From Nitrospinota bacterium (GTDB taxonomy: Bacteria > Nitrospinota > Nitrospinia > JACRGO01), in NCBI GenBank assembly GCA_016212295.1, contig JACRGO010000190.1, positions 1-29,095 on the forward strand: DNA of 29,095 nt, given 5' to 3'. This document shows, piece by piece, positions 1 to 8,504 of the stretch. Under the pieces are notes generated by a model that did not search any database, was not told the DNA's origin, and saw only the letters and a program-made list of their open reading frames with translations. Position numbers and translations under genes: made by a program. Each line of letters starts with the position of its first letter. Position 1 is the first letter of the stretch.

Positions 1-140
1 AAAGCCATGACGAAATATTGATCCAGACAGCGGAACTCCTTTACATACCGTTCGCCTTGGTAACGCGCCGCATACCGTCGAAAGGTATGCAGCGGCAGGT
101 GATCCATTATCTGCGAAAAAACAAGCTGACCACTGTACAT
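1..140 (-). CDS. IS4-family transposase, N-terminal part (DUF4372-type)
   Basis: The ATG at 140 opens a frame running off the window edge. It begins MYSGQLVFSQIMDHLPLHTF and continues with RRY, ARYQGERYVKEF and CLDQYFVMA. This is the characteristic N-terminus of IS4-family transposases carrying a DUF4372 domain, which cut and reinsert the element. Only 46 residues are present, so the catalytic DDE core is outside the window and it cannot be judged whether the enzyme is intact. The short distance to the element end at about 286 fits a normal IS leader. The family call rests on motif recognition. Confidence 0.85.
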   Translation of the reverse strand, partial: MYSGQLVFSQIMDHLPLHTFRRYAARYQGERYVKEFRCLDQYFVMA

Positions 141-286
141 TTTTCACCTCATCAGAAATAATCCTGCGGGGGAGAATAAAGGGATATATTTTAAAATTCA
201 AGTCGGTAACACCCATAAAACGACTATTTTGTTTTAAAAAACAGTATGTTAGAGCATGCTATGACAATTTTAACCGGACAGCAGTG
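1..286 (-). mobile_element. IS4-family insertion sequence, one end (partial)
   Basis: This is the 5' end of an insertion sequence that continues past the window start. It contains the first 46 codons of a transposase reading leftward and about 146 bp of leader. The element's outer end is placed near 286 because the response-regulator reading frame on the right stays recognisable up to Phe-Ala-Asp and then turns into unrelated sequence. The outermost bases read inward as CACTGCTGTCCGGTTAAAA, which resembles ends I associate with DUF4372-type IS4 elements (from memory, not searched). The other end and any target duplication lie outside the window. Confidence 0.8.
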
Positions 287-445
287 ATCCGCGAATATTA
301 AATCAAAATGACTTTCTTCTATTCTATCAACGGCCTCTTGGTAGTTTATAGCGGTCACCACCTCATACCCGTCGTCGGTGAGGAATTTCCTGAATGGTTC
401 CCTGATGCATTTTTCGTCGTCTATTATGAGGATTTTGGGTTTCAT
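287..445 (-). pseudogene. Response regulator receiver domain, cut by the IS element
   Basis: The ATG at 445 starts MKPKILIIDDEKCIREPFRK, a canonical receiver-domain beginning with the paired acidic residues of the phosphorylation pocket. It continues through a DGYEV strand and ends at DLIFAD, just where the phospho-accepting aspartate strand would be completed. At about 287 the IS end begins, and the frame then runs into IS sequence and stops at 224. The gene is therefore interrupted at about residue 53, and its remainder, if it survives, would lie beyond the IS. It follows the large sensor kinase on the same strand and was probably a regulator of the same signalling island. Partner and output domain are unknown. 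Confidence 0.8.
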
Positions 446-558
446 TTATTTAGACTCTTACACGTTCATTATGAGAGTTCGTCTATCACATTTTAAATAA
501 AAGAAATTTAAACGCAGCGGCGCGGATCACGGATATAAGGCTTTAATAAAAAGCCCGC

Positions 559-601
559 TAACACACCCCGGCCTTCGGCCACCCCTCTCAAGAGGGGAAT
601 T
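559..601 (+). repeat. 43-bp terminal-inverted-repeat arm, left copy
   Basis: This arm contains the palindromic core GGCCTTCGGCC and the second hairpin CCCCTCTCAAGAGGGG. It is a perfect inverted match to 771-813. Together the two arms look like the ends of a small non-autonomous element of about 255 bp. The DNA between them (602-770) encodes nothing recognisable apart from the extreme C-terminus of the neighbouring kinase. Confidence 0.85.
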
Positions 602-742
602 TTTTAAAAACAAATTTTCAGCCGCTACAGACATGATTTCCAGTGGTTCCTTATATACCTTATATAATTTTCAGCAGCTTGCCACGAATCCTTGTTCTTT
701 AATCCCATAGCCCATAGTCCACTATTGAGAAGGACACATCGC

Positions 743-3298
743 CTATATTGAGGAGGGCCCATCACCTATAAATTCCCCTCTTGAGAGGGGTGGCCGAAGG
801 CCGGGGTGTGTTAAGGATTCCTCCGGATCAGCCGGAAGAGAGATGATCACTTTCGTGTATTCTCCTTCCTTGCTTTCGAATTGCATTTCCCCGCCATGGT
901 TGGCCACAATACCGTGGCTGATGCTCAAACCCAGTCCTGTTCCTTCCCCTTTCAGTTTAGTGGAGAAAAAGGGCTCCTGAATTTTGGGCAGATTTTCCGG
1001 CGCGATCCCGGTTCCCCGGTCAAAAAATGTGACGCGCACAAAGGGCCGGCCGTTAAAGGCGGCCTTTTCTCCAAAAATCTCAAAAATTTTGTTTTCATCG
1101 GCGCCCTGGTATTTTTGGTTAAGGGCATATTGGGCGTTGTTGATGACATTCAAAAAAACCTGTTGAATCTCCTGGTGGCTGGCGATTATTTTTGGGACTC
1201 CCGGAGAAATATACACGCTCAAATGAATGCCTTTTTTCTGTATTTGCGCCTGGGTAAGGCCAAGGGAATCGGACAGAATTTCCTGGAGAGACACGGGTTT
1301 TTTCGCTTCCTTGCTGTCCCTGGCAAAGGACAATAGATTCCTGACAATATTCGCGACGCGCCTCCCTTCTTCAATTATTTCCTCCACTATGAAGTTGTCC
1401 CAGCCTCCCATGCTGTATTGGTCCTTCAGCATCTGGGCATAATTGATGATGCCGTTTATGGGGTTATTGATCTCGTGGGCCACGCCTGCGGCGAGTTCCC
1501 CAAGGGAACTCAGCTTGGAGGCTTGGACCAGTTGGGCCTGTTTTTCCGTCAGGGCCCTTTCCGCGCCCTTGCGTTCCGTAATATCCTGAACGATGCCAAG
1601 CGCCCGGACCGGATGTTCGGCCTCGTCAAAGGACACCTCGGCCTTGGTGTAAAGTATGCGCCCGGACCCGTCCGGCCAAAGAATCCTGTATTCCATTTCA
1701 AACGGTTTGGCTTTTTTCAGGGAGTCGCTCATGGATTTTGCATAAAGCGCTCTGTCCTCCGGGTGGATGAGATTTAAGAAGGATTCATAATTGCCTTCGA
1801 ACTCCGATGGCTTTCTTTGAATAATTCGATATAGTTCGTCCGACAGGAAAAGTTTGTTTGTTGAAAGGTCCCATTCCCAGTTGCCGAGATGAACTATTTG
1901 TTCAGCTTTGGCGAGGTTTTCCCTGCTGACTCGAAGCTCGTTTTCCATCCTTTTCCGCTCAATGCCCAGAACGATTTCCCTTGCTGAGGCATTGAGGGCG
2001 TCTAAAACAGTTTCCTGGATGGCGCCGCGGGAAAACATCCCTATCACTCCGACCAATTTATTTCTCATCACAAGGGGGTAACCGGCAAAACCGGTTATTC
2101 CCTCTTTCCTTGCCCATCCCAAGTCCTGGACCAGAGATTCGGCAATAAGGGAATTGCACAGAAAGGGCTTATGCCCTTTAGCAATCAAACTGACGGGGCA
2201 GCGGCCCTCCGATATATATTTATGGCTGCCATTGATATGAGAGGACATGCCGGCGCTTGCTTGCAACTCCAAGCGGTTCCCGGCTTCATTAAAGGTCCAG
2301 ATTCTGGCCAGGGCGATATCCAGTTGCCGGACAATGGCATCGGCGCACCTCCGCAGGATTTCCTTTAAGGTATCGCCCATGGTAAAGGCAACCATGAAAT
2401 CCAGCGTCAAGCTGGATTCCAAAGCCGCTTGGGCGGCCTCCATGTCCGTGCGTTTTCTGGCGGTAATGTCGGTTATTATCCCATTAAGGGAAGTTGGAAC
2501 GCCATTCCTGTCTCTCACCAAATAAACCCTGTCGTTAAGCCAACGAATTACGCCATCGGGCCTGATTATCCTGTATTCAAACTCCTTGAATCCGGTATCG
2601 CGGACCATTTTTAAACAGGATTCAACATGCTTTTGGTCTTCCCGATGAACAACCTCCCGCCAAAGGTCCGGATTTTCGTAAAAATCCGCATCAGGCCGGC
2701 CGAATATTTTTTCAGCGGCCGGGTTCATATAAGCAATCCTTTGATTTTCCAGGGAAAAAGACCAGATAACGTCTTGCATGGAATTAAGAATACTATTAAG
2801 CCGCTCCTCGCTTTTCCGGAGTTCTTCCTCTTTTTGTTCGATTTCCCTTGTCCGCTCCTTCACCAGGTCCTCAAGATGGTCCCGGTGTTTTATCACATCT
2901 TCTTCACTCCGTTTCAGGGCCACGCAATTTCTGACCAGCCCGTTTAGTTCGAAGAAATTAAAAGGTTTCCTGATGAAGGCGCTCACTCCACGATTGAAGC
3001 ATTGTTCCACGTCCTCATCCGTGCCGTGTCCAGTCAGCACGATCACGGAATAGGGATCGGAAGGGGATGGTTTTATCCGTTCTAGAAATTCGACGCCATC
3101 CATGACCGGCATCTTCAGATCAAGAATAATCAACACTGGATAATGGGCATGAAATAGTTCCAGCCCCTCTTCCCCGTTTTCGGCGAAGAGGAGTTCGTAT
3201 CCTTCGTCTTTCAGGGATTCATGGACCGTCAGCCTGACGGCCTTTTCGTCTTCAATAACCAGGATTTTATTTTTCAACATAACCGAACTTATCGCCAT
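743..3298 (-). CDS. REC-PAS-GAF-PAS sensor histidine kinase
   Basis: This is a soluble cytoplasmic sensor kinase of 851 residues with no membrane segments. The order is an N-terminal receiver domain (about 10-125, phospho-acceptor Asp60, conserved Lys111), a coiled coil (about 130-170), PAS (about 165-285), GAF (about 300-450), PAS (about 465-580), HisKA with His608 in GVAHEINNPINGI, and HATPase_c with the N-box near Asn721, DRGTG at 760 and GTGLGLS at 787. The last 23 residues are not kinase sequence: LTHPGLRPPLSRGEF is a translated mobile repeat. The start is uncertain. The ATG at 3298 lies inside another repeat, and the ATG at 3280 (MLKNKILVIED) is the more natural receiver start. Neither has a clear Shine-Dalgarno sequence. 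The signal sensed is unknown. Confidence 0.9.
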   Translation of the reverse strand: MAISSVMLKNKILVIEDEKAVRLTVHESLKDEGYELLFAENGEEGLELFHAHYPVLIILDLKMPVMDGVEFLERIKPSPSDPYSVIVLTGHGTDEDVEQCFNRGVSAFIRKPFNFFELNGLVRNCVALKRSEEDVIKHRDHLEDLVKERTREIEQKEEELRKSEERLNSILNSMQDVIWSFSLENQRIAYMNPAAEKIFGRPDADFYENPDLWREVVHREDQKHVESCLKMVRDTGFKEFEYRIIRPDGVIRWLNDRVYLVRDRNGVPTSLNGIITDITARKRTDMEAAQAALESSLTLDFMVAFTMGDTLKEILRRCADAIVRQLDIALARIWTFNEAGNRLELQASAGMSSHINGSHKYISEGRCPVSLIAKGHKPFLCNSLIAESLVQDLGWARKEGITGFAGYPLVMRNKLVGVIGMFSRGAIQETVLDALNASAREIVLGIERKRMENELRVSRENLAKAEQIVHLGNWEWDLSTNKLFLSDELYRIIQRKPSEFEGNYESFLNLIHPEDRALYAKSMSDSLKKAKPFEMEYRILWPDGSGRILYTKAEVSFDEAEHPVRALGIVQDITERKGAERALTEKQAQLVQASKLSSLGELAAGVAHEINNPINGIINYAQMLKDQYSMGGWDNFIVEEIIEEGRRVANIVRNLLSFARDSKEAKKPVSLQEILSDSLGLTQAQIQKKGIHLSVYISPGVPKIIASHQEIQQVFLNVINNAQYALNQKYQGADENKIFEIFGEKAAFNGRPFVRVTFFDRGTGIAPENLPKIQEPFFSTKLKGEGTGLGLSISHGIVANHGGEMQFESKEGEYTKVIISLPADPEESLTHPGLRPPLSRGEFIGDGPSSI
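771..813 (-). repeat. 43-bp terminal-inverted-repeat arm, right copy
   Basis: This is a perfect reverse complement of 559-601. It lies inside the 3' end of the large sensor kinase gene and is translated there as LTHPGLRPPLSRGEF, so the element has replaced the original C-terminus and stop codon of that gene. Confidence 0.85.
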
Positions 3299-3512
3299 TC
3301 GGGCGGACTAAAAATAGAACACTGAGCGGCTTCGCCGCATCCACCTGTTCTGCGTGCGGACACGCACAGGCAGGAAAGAATTGACATCACCCTGGCCCCC
3401 TTTTTAAGGGGGAATATCTCAAAAATTCCCCCCTGGCAAGGGGGGATCAAGGGGGGTGTAATTCATAGATATATTTGATTCTTAAAGATTAAAAATAAAA
3501 ATTCCTATACTA
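3284..3512 (-). repeat. About 230-bp dispersed repeat, copy A
   Basis: Read on the minus strand this copy runs from TAGTATAGGAATTT through a C-rich hairpin (CCCCTTGATCCCCCCTTGCC and its complement) to GTCCGCCCGAATGGCGATAA. It is inverted relative to copy B at 8505-8731, and I judge the two to be roughly 80% alike by eye. Copy A carries its own extra palindrome (about 3340-3373, built around GTGCGTGTCCGCAC) that copy B lacks. It supplies the stop codon of the gene ending at 3505 and the first possible start codon of the kinase at 3298. Confidence 0.8.
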
Positions 3513-4426
3513 CAAATTTATTTTTGCCGGCGCCAATTTCGTCCGATAGAAAATTTCCGGGAATTTTTTTTATAGTCTCATTGACGGTCTGCAATAGTTT
3601 GGATTGCCGCATGGGTTTAGTAGTGAAATCCCGGATACCGAGTTCCATGCACTTTTCCGTATCTTCCGTTACCCCCATTCGGGTCAGCATGATGATTTCA
3701 AGGGACTTCAGGTCCGGATTATTTTTTATCTCCTTGTATACGGCGAATCCGTCCCTTTCCGGCAAGTTGCAGTCAATGAGGCATAAATCGAATGAAGCCC
3801 CCTTTCCGTGCTCTTCCTCAAGGATTTTCACCGCCTCTTCTCCTGATCCGCATGCGGATGGCCGCGGCCCCCAATAGGACAGAATTTGCTGAAGCATTCC
3901 GCGGCTGGACTCATTGTCGTCCACCACCAGGACCCTTAGGGCCGGCAAAACGCCGGCCATCTTTTTTACTTCTTGTCCGTGTTTTTTTTTAGCCAGCGTG
4001 AAAGGGACCCGGAAATGAAAGCAGCTCCCCGCTCCTTCCTCGCTTTCCAGCCATATTTCGCCGCCCATTAAGTCAACCAGTTTCTTTGCGATCGTAGCGC
4101 CCAGTCCTGCGCCGCCGTGCCTGCGCGTTGGGGAACCATCCCCCTGTTTAAAATTTTGAAAAATAACATCCATTTTTCCCTTCGGTATTCCAATGCCCGT
4201 GTCACGGACCGAGAATTGGAACATGGCGTCCCCGTCGGTCTCCTCCCATTCGACTGATACCACAATCTCCCCCTTTTCGGTGAATTTTATGGCGTTATCC
4301 ACCAAATTGAGAATAATCTGGCGGAGACGGTCCGGATCACCAATTACCATTGAAGGAGTATCCGGCTGGATGACCATCAAGATTTCCAGGTTCTTCTTCA
4401 ACAATCAGAATTTTATTTTTTTGCAT
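3505..4426 (-). pseudogene. Response-regulator start fused to the tail of a hybrid histidine kinase (internal deletion plus frameshift)
   Basis: The ATG at 4426, three bases after the stop of the upstream kinase, starts a receiver-like frame MQKNKILIVEEE that soon loses similarity. Around 4395-4405 the similarity jumps to another frame. From there to 3505 the sequence encodes a HATPase_c domain (RLRQIILNLVDNAIKFTEKG N-box, DTGIGIPKG, GGAGLGATIAKKL) followed by a receiver domain (LVVDDNESSRGM, LIDCNLPERDG with the phospho-acceptor Asp, TKPM). The in-frame open stretch begins only at a TTG near 4404, directly after a TGA, and lacks the HisKA domain and its histidine. The simplest reading is one gene, or two neighbours, collapsed by a deletion at a GAA/AAG-rich junction. 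A HATPase-REC protein might still be made, but it could not autophosphorylate. Confidence 0.75.
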
Positions 4427-4429
4427 TTT

Positions 4430-5980
4430 TTATTCTCTAACTGGAATTATAATAGTAAATGTGGTCCCTTGGTTAATTTCCGATTCGCATGTAATGACGC
4501 CATGGTGGTCCTTGATTATTCCATAAACAATGAAAAGTCCCAGTCCGGTCCCTTTCCCCACGTCTTTTGTCGTGAAAAAAGGCTCAAAAATTCTATCAAT
4601 GATTGATTCATCAATTCCAGGGCCGTTGTCGGAAAATCGGATTTTCAAGGACTTCCTGTCATCCGAAATGCCTATGTCCACGCTGATCCCTGCATTACCG
4701 GTTTTGTTTTCAAAGGCGTCCAGGGAGTTTTGAAACAGATTGATGAACACCTGTTCGAGCTGGTTCGGGTTTCCTTTCACCGCTGGAAGATTTTCCTCCG
4801 CGTTGATGCTCAGGCGGATATCCCTCAGGCGCAATCTTTCCCTGATAAGCAAAAGGGCGTCGTCCAATATTTTTTCCAGGTTTGCGTTTTCCCCGGGCAT
4901 ATCGGACCGTCTTCCAAAGGAGCGAAGATGGTCAATGATGGAAACGATCCTCGCCACTTGATGGGAAGCGTCTTTCAGGTTTTTCCTTAACTTAGCCTCA
5001 TCAATTTCGCCGATGGATTTTTGCCTGAGAGAAAGGCCCAGGCTTTGGATAAAGCCGCTGATGAAGGTAAGGGGCTGGTTGATTTCGTGGGCAACGCCCG
5101 TGGCCATTTCTCCCAGGGAGGTCAATCTGGAGGCATGAATCATTTTTACCTTGCTTTCATCCAATGCCTTTTCAGCCTGTTCCCGCTCCATCATCTCCTT
5201 TTCCAAATTCTTATATGCTTCCCTTAATTCCCTTGTCCGTTCGCTGACAAGGGACTCGAGGCCCAAGTCACGTTTCTGGATTTGCTCCAGCATTTCATTA
5301 AAGCCCTTGATGAGGATTCCCACCTCGTCCTCCGAATCATGCGTCAATTCCCGGACAGAGTAGTTTTTTTCCCTTGATACCACCTTGGCCGTTTCCGCCA
5401 GGCGCAGGATGGGACCTGAGATCGCCTTTTGGAGCCCGGAGGACAAAAACAACGCAAAAAACAGGAACACAATCAGAATAACAAAGGCAACGCCGGAATA
5501 GAGCGCCAGATCGGAATAAATTTCACTCATGTCAAATTTCAGATAAACGGTCCCCACACGTTCATCGTCAAAAAAAATTTGATGAAAAATTTGCAAATAG
5601 CCCCCTGATGAATTAATGACGTCTTCCATGTAGTTGGACGGGCAGGGGGGCGGCGTTTCTTTCGATGCGTTATCATGAAGATATGCGGCAAACATGCCGC
5701 CGTCCTCTTGGTATAAATAGGCGGATGTAATTTGGTCCTTGGCTTTCAGGGCTGAAAGAATATCCATCGCGTAATTTTTATCATTGAATATCAAGGAAGC
5801 CGCGCTGTTTTCTCCGATAATTTTCGCAAGGGTGGAAAGTTCGCTTTTTATCAGCCTTTTGTTGGCGATGAGCTCATACGCCACAAAGGAGCAATATGAA
5901 AGAAACAGGGCCAAGGCGCTCGTAAAAGCGATAACCAGCGTCAGCTTTCGTTTAATGGGAGTGTCCTTAAATGCTTTCAT
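4430..5980 (-). CDS. Membrane sensor histidine kinase with CHASE8-like periplasmic domain
   Basis: This inner-membrane kinase has 516 residues. TM1 is about 14-36, and a periplasmic region of about 40-155 contains ENSAASLIFNDKNYAM, typical of CHASE8. TM2 is about 160-182, followed by HAMP (184-236) and a coiled coil. HisKA has His298 in GVAHEINQPLTFISGF, and HATPase_c has QNSLDAF, DNGPGI (451-456) and GTGLGLF (477-483). All catalytic motifs are present and the length is normal. CHASE8 is the domain of YfiN that the periplasmic repressor YfiR binds, and a YfiR-family gene ends 26 bp upstream, so YfiR-type control of this kinase is a strong inference. Its cognate regulator was probably the receiver gene that starts three bases after its stop and is now broken. 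Confidence 0.93.
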   Translation of the reverse strand: MKAFKDTPIKRKLTLVIAFTSALALFLSYCSFVAYELIANKRLIKSELSTLAKIIGENSAASLIFNDKNYAMDILSALKAKDQITSAYLYQEDGGMFAAYLHDNASKETPPPCPSNYMEDVINSSGGYLQIFHQIFFDDERVGTVYLKFDMSEIYSDLALYSGVAFVILIVFLFFALFLSSGLQKAISGPILRLAETAKVVSREKNYSVRELTHDSEDEVGILIKGFNEMLEQIQKRDLGLESLVSERTRELREAYKNLEKEMMEREQAEKALDESKVKMIHASRLTSLGEMATGVAHEINQPLTFISGFIQSLGLSLRQKSIGEIDEAKLRKNLKDASHQVARIVSIIDHLRSFGRRSDMPGENANLEKILDDALLLIRERLRLRDIRLSINAEENLPAVKGNPNQLEQVFINLFQNSLDAFENKTGNAGISVDIGISDDRKSLKIRFSDNGPGIDESIIDRIFEPFFTTKDVGKGTGLGLFIVYGIIKDHHGVITCESEINQGTTFTIIIPVRE

Positions 5981-6006
5981 GCCTCAGTTGTTTCAATTTT
6001 CCGGTT

Positions 6007-6579
6007 TCAATTTTTATTTTTTAATCCTTTAATGTTCCTTGCAAGGCTCAGGAGCCTCGCGCTGAGGACCAGCCCGGCCTCCTCCGCCGCTTTCAAATTA
6101 ATCTCAAAATGGACCTGTTTCCCCTCCGTTATAAAGCCTATGGTCCCTCCCTGGCGCGTAAATCCCTCGGAGTCGCCGACCGTTAAAATTTTTGATTTTT
6201 TTAGGGCGCGCAGGATTTGGGGCAAACTGTCCTTCTCCGATGAACTGATAAAAAGGACATGGCATGCGTCCAATTCCTCGACATCATGAAACCTCTTTAT
6301 GGCAATTTTCTTCCCCATGACCGCTTGTCCTTCCAGGGACTCCAGCGCGCCGCTGAACGGGTCCTTGCCCAAAACGCCGAGAACGACCTTGTCTTTGGTA
6401 TTGTCAAATACGCCCGGAGGCCATTCAACGAACTTGGCGAAATAATATAAAAAGCCCGCCTTGATTTTATATTCCTCCGCGTAAATGGCTTCCGGATTTG
6501 GTTCGGCCAAGGCGCTAGCGGATGGAAATACGGCCATGGCAAGGAAAAGGCAAAAATATTTTCGTAAAATCTTAAGCAT
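6007..6579 (-). CDS. YfiR/DUF4154-family periplasmic protein
   Basis: The protein has 190 residues with a clear Sec signal peptide (about 1-25, ending SASALA). The mature part has the family features: YKIKAGFLYYFAKFVEWP near the N-terminus, GVLGKDPF, a central DACHVLFISSSE with Cys106, the ILTVGDSEGFTRQGG loop and a final FEINLKAAEEAGLVLSARLL helix. In Pseudomonas, YfiR is a periplasmic repressor of the diguanylate cyclase YfiN. Here no GGDEF protein is adjacent; the next gene is instead a histidine kinase with a YfiN-like sensor domain. The upstream receptor gene suggests a chain from outer membrane to periplasm to kinase. The ligand is unknown. Confidence 0.9.
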   Translation of the reverse strand: MLKILRKYFCLFLAMAVFPSASALAEPNPEAIYAEEYKIKAGFLYYFAKFVEWPPGVFDNTKDKVVLGVLGKDPFSGALESLEGQAVMGKKIAIKRFHDVEELDACHVLFISSSEKDSLPQILRALKKSKILTVGDSEGFTRQGGTIGFITEGKQVHFEINLKAAEEAGLVLSARLLSLARNIKGLKNKN

Positions 6580-6614
6580 CGTTTTAAGCTTGCTAAATCA
6601 AAACCCAAATATGA

Positions 6615-6710
6615 ACCGCGGAGACGCGGAGATTTTTATAAAATGGCTTAGTTGTTGGGGCACGATGCATCGTGCCCTTACCTTTCTCCGCGCCTCTGCG
6701 TCTCCGCGGT
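6615..6710. repeat. Inverted-repeat element with central 20-bp palindrome
   Basis: The arms ACCGCGGAGACGCGGAG (6615-6631) and its near-perfect complement (6694-6710) flank a perfect palindrome GGGCACGATGCATCGTGCCC (6658-6677). The element lies between the receptor gene and the YfiR-like gene, and a related, more degenerate element is at 16742-16822. It could fold into a long hairpin in the operon transcript. It looks like a dispersed non-coding element rather than a specific regulator. Confidence 0.75.
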
Positions 6711-6719
6711 GAAAAAATA

Positions 6720-8488
6720 TCAAAATTTCCAGGTTATTTTTCCGTAAAAACCCCGCTCCACTTTCATTGGGCTTATGCCCCGTTCAGGTCCATATTCAGC
6801 CATGAATATCCGGCCATCAGCCTCCAGGCCTCCGTTACGTCCCAGGTGGCGGCGGCCTCCACCCCGTAAGTTTCGCCGTCCATCTTGTTGCCAAACCGCA
6901 AGGGAGTGGCAAGGTGCGCGGGGGCCGGGGTGGTTTCATAAAAGGGGGCGCCAGGCTCACTTGTCAAAAGGTTATTGTAGACGTTATAAAAGGTTGATAG
7001 GTCGAAAAAGAGCCTGTCCGAGGGCTGCAGCCGGTATCCAAGTTCGTAGGCGAGGAGTTCCTCTGAATCAAAATTCCGGCCGCCATTTAAGGACGAGAGG
7101 ACAGTTGATCCATCAAAGCCTGGAAACGCGAGGAAATTAATGCGGATGCCATGATCCGACCAGGATGGGGTCCTCACAGCCCTGGATATGGCCGTCCAGA
7201 CGGTATGCCTGGGATCAGGCGTCCACACCAGCCGTCCGTTGGGTTGCGCCTCGGAACCGGTGTAATCATTGTGCTCGAACTTGGAGCCCACTATTAAATG
7301 GAGACGGTCGTGGATTATGGCGATCTCATCTTGAAGGAAAGCGGTGAAAAGATGGTCGGCCCGGTTTTCAGGGTCAAAGGAAACCGCGAAGCTGCTGTCA
7401 AATTTGCCATGGATGTAACGGTATCCGAGTCCCCATATGACCTGATGGCGCTCGCCGAGCATGAAGCGATGTTGAAAGTCGAGGTCAAAAATATCCAAGT
7501 CCGATCTCCCCACATCCTCCTCGCCATACTCGTTATTGTCGTAATAGAGCTGGATCTCCATATCGGAGCTTGAGGAAAAAGAGCGCTTCCAGCGGGCAAG
7601 GACGTTCTCGCCCGACACATTGATATCTCCATCAAAAGTCCTGGAGTATGGCGGGGCAAGGGCGGGTTGGGTCATGGTCTGGCCGGCATTTCCGGAGTAG
7701 GCGTCTCCTTGAAAGGTGAGGGAATCGTCTTGGGAACTGTCCCAATCCACCCGGAAGCCTCCCCGGTATTGGTCCCATTCATCCGTTCCATCCTTTCCTG
7801 ATTCGTCCACGAAGCTGTCGCGGTTGAAATATTTGGCATAAGCCCTGTAAGAGGCGTTCCCGTTTAGTTTCCCGCCGTATCTTAGGCCGCCGAAACCCCG
7901 CTCCTCGTCTCCGCCGCCTCCGGTGGCCAGCCCGCCCTGCGTTTCCCCGGCCTTTTTTGTGATAATGTTGATCACGCCGTTAACGGCGTTGGCGCCCCAG
8001 AGGGTGGCCCCCGGACCGCGGATTACCTCTATCCGATCCACATCCTCCAGCAAGGTGTCCTGAACCTCCCAATAAACTCCCGCGAAAAGGGGGGTATAAA
8101 TGGACCTGCCGTCCATAAGGACCAGGAGCTTGCTGGCGTATCTTCCATTAAATCCCCTGGAGGTAATGGCCCATTTGTTGGCGTCGATTCGCGCCACTTG
8201 CAGTCCAGGGACCATGCGGAGGGCCTCCGGTATGCTGGCGGCCCCCGAGCGGCGGATGTCCTCCTGGGTTACCACATAGACCGCAGCCGCGGCGTCAAGA
8301 AGATTTTCTTCCTTTTTTGACACTGAGGTGATATTCACTTGCGCTAATTTTTCAAAGCCAAGTTCTATAAGGTCCCGCACTTCCCTTGGCGGCTGGTCCG
8401 AGGCCCAGGCAAAAACGGCCATGAATTCCATTAGCACAAGAACCAGGAACGATCTGGCGAACGCTGAATGTTTTTGTGTTGCAAGCAC
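6720..8488 (-). pseudogene. TonB-dependent outer-membrane receptor with internal deletion in the barrel
   Basis: Translation starts at a GTG at 8488 with the strong ribosome site GGGAGGGG just upstream. A signal peptide (about 1-29, ending FAWAS) is followed by a full plug domain (about 55-175: VTQEDIRRSGAASIPEALRM, LVLMDGRSIYTPLFAGVYWE, IEVIRGPGATLWGANAVNGV) and most of a beta-barrel. The open frame stops at 6773 after NMDLNGA, 571 residues in. Directly beyond, in another frame, 6776-6720 reads ISPMKVERGFYGKITWKF and then stop, which is exactly the expected C-terminal strand with terminal Phe. About 100-120 residues of barrel are therefore missing, with a frameshift at the junction. Receptors of this type are usually about 680-700 residues. 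As it stands the protein lacks the closing strand and is unlikely to fold. The substrate is unknown. Confidence 0.88.
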
Positions 8489-8504
8489 AATCCCCTCCCT
8501 ATGA

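Noticed and set aside
881-1777. Long plus-strand open frames across the large kinase gene
   Set aside because: They are antisense to intact PAS, HisKA and HATPase motifs, have no ribosome sites and show no recognisable protein family.
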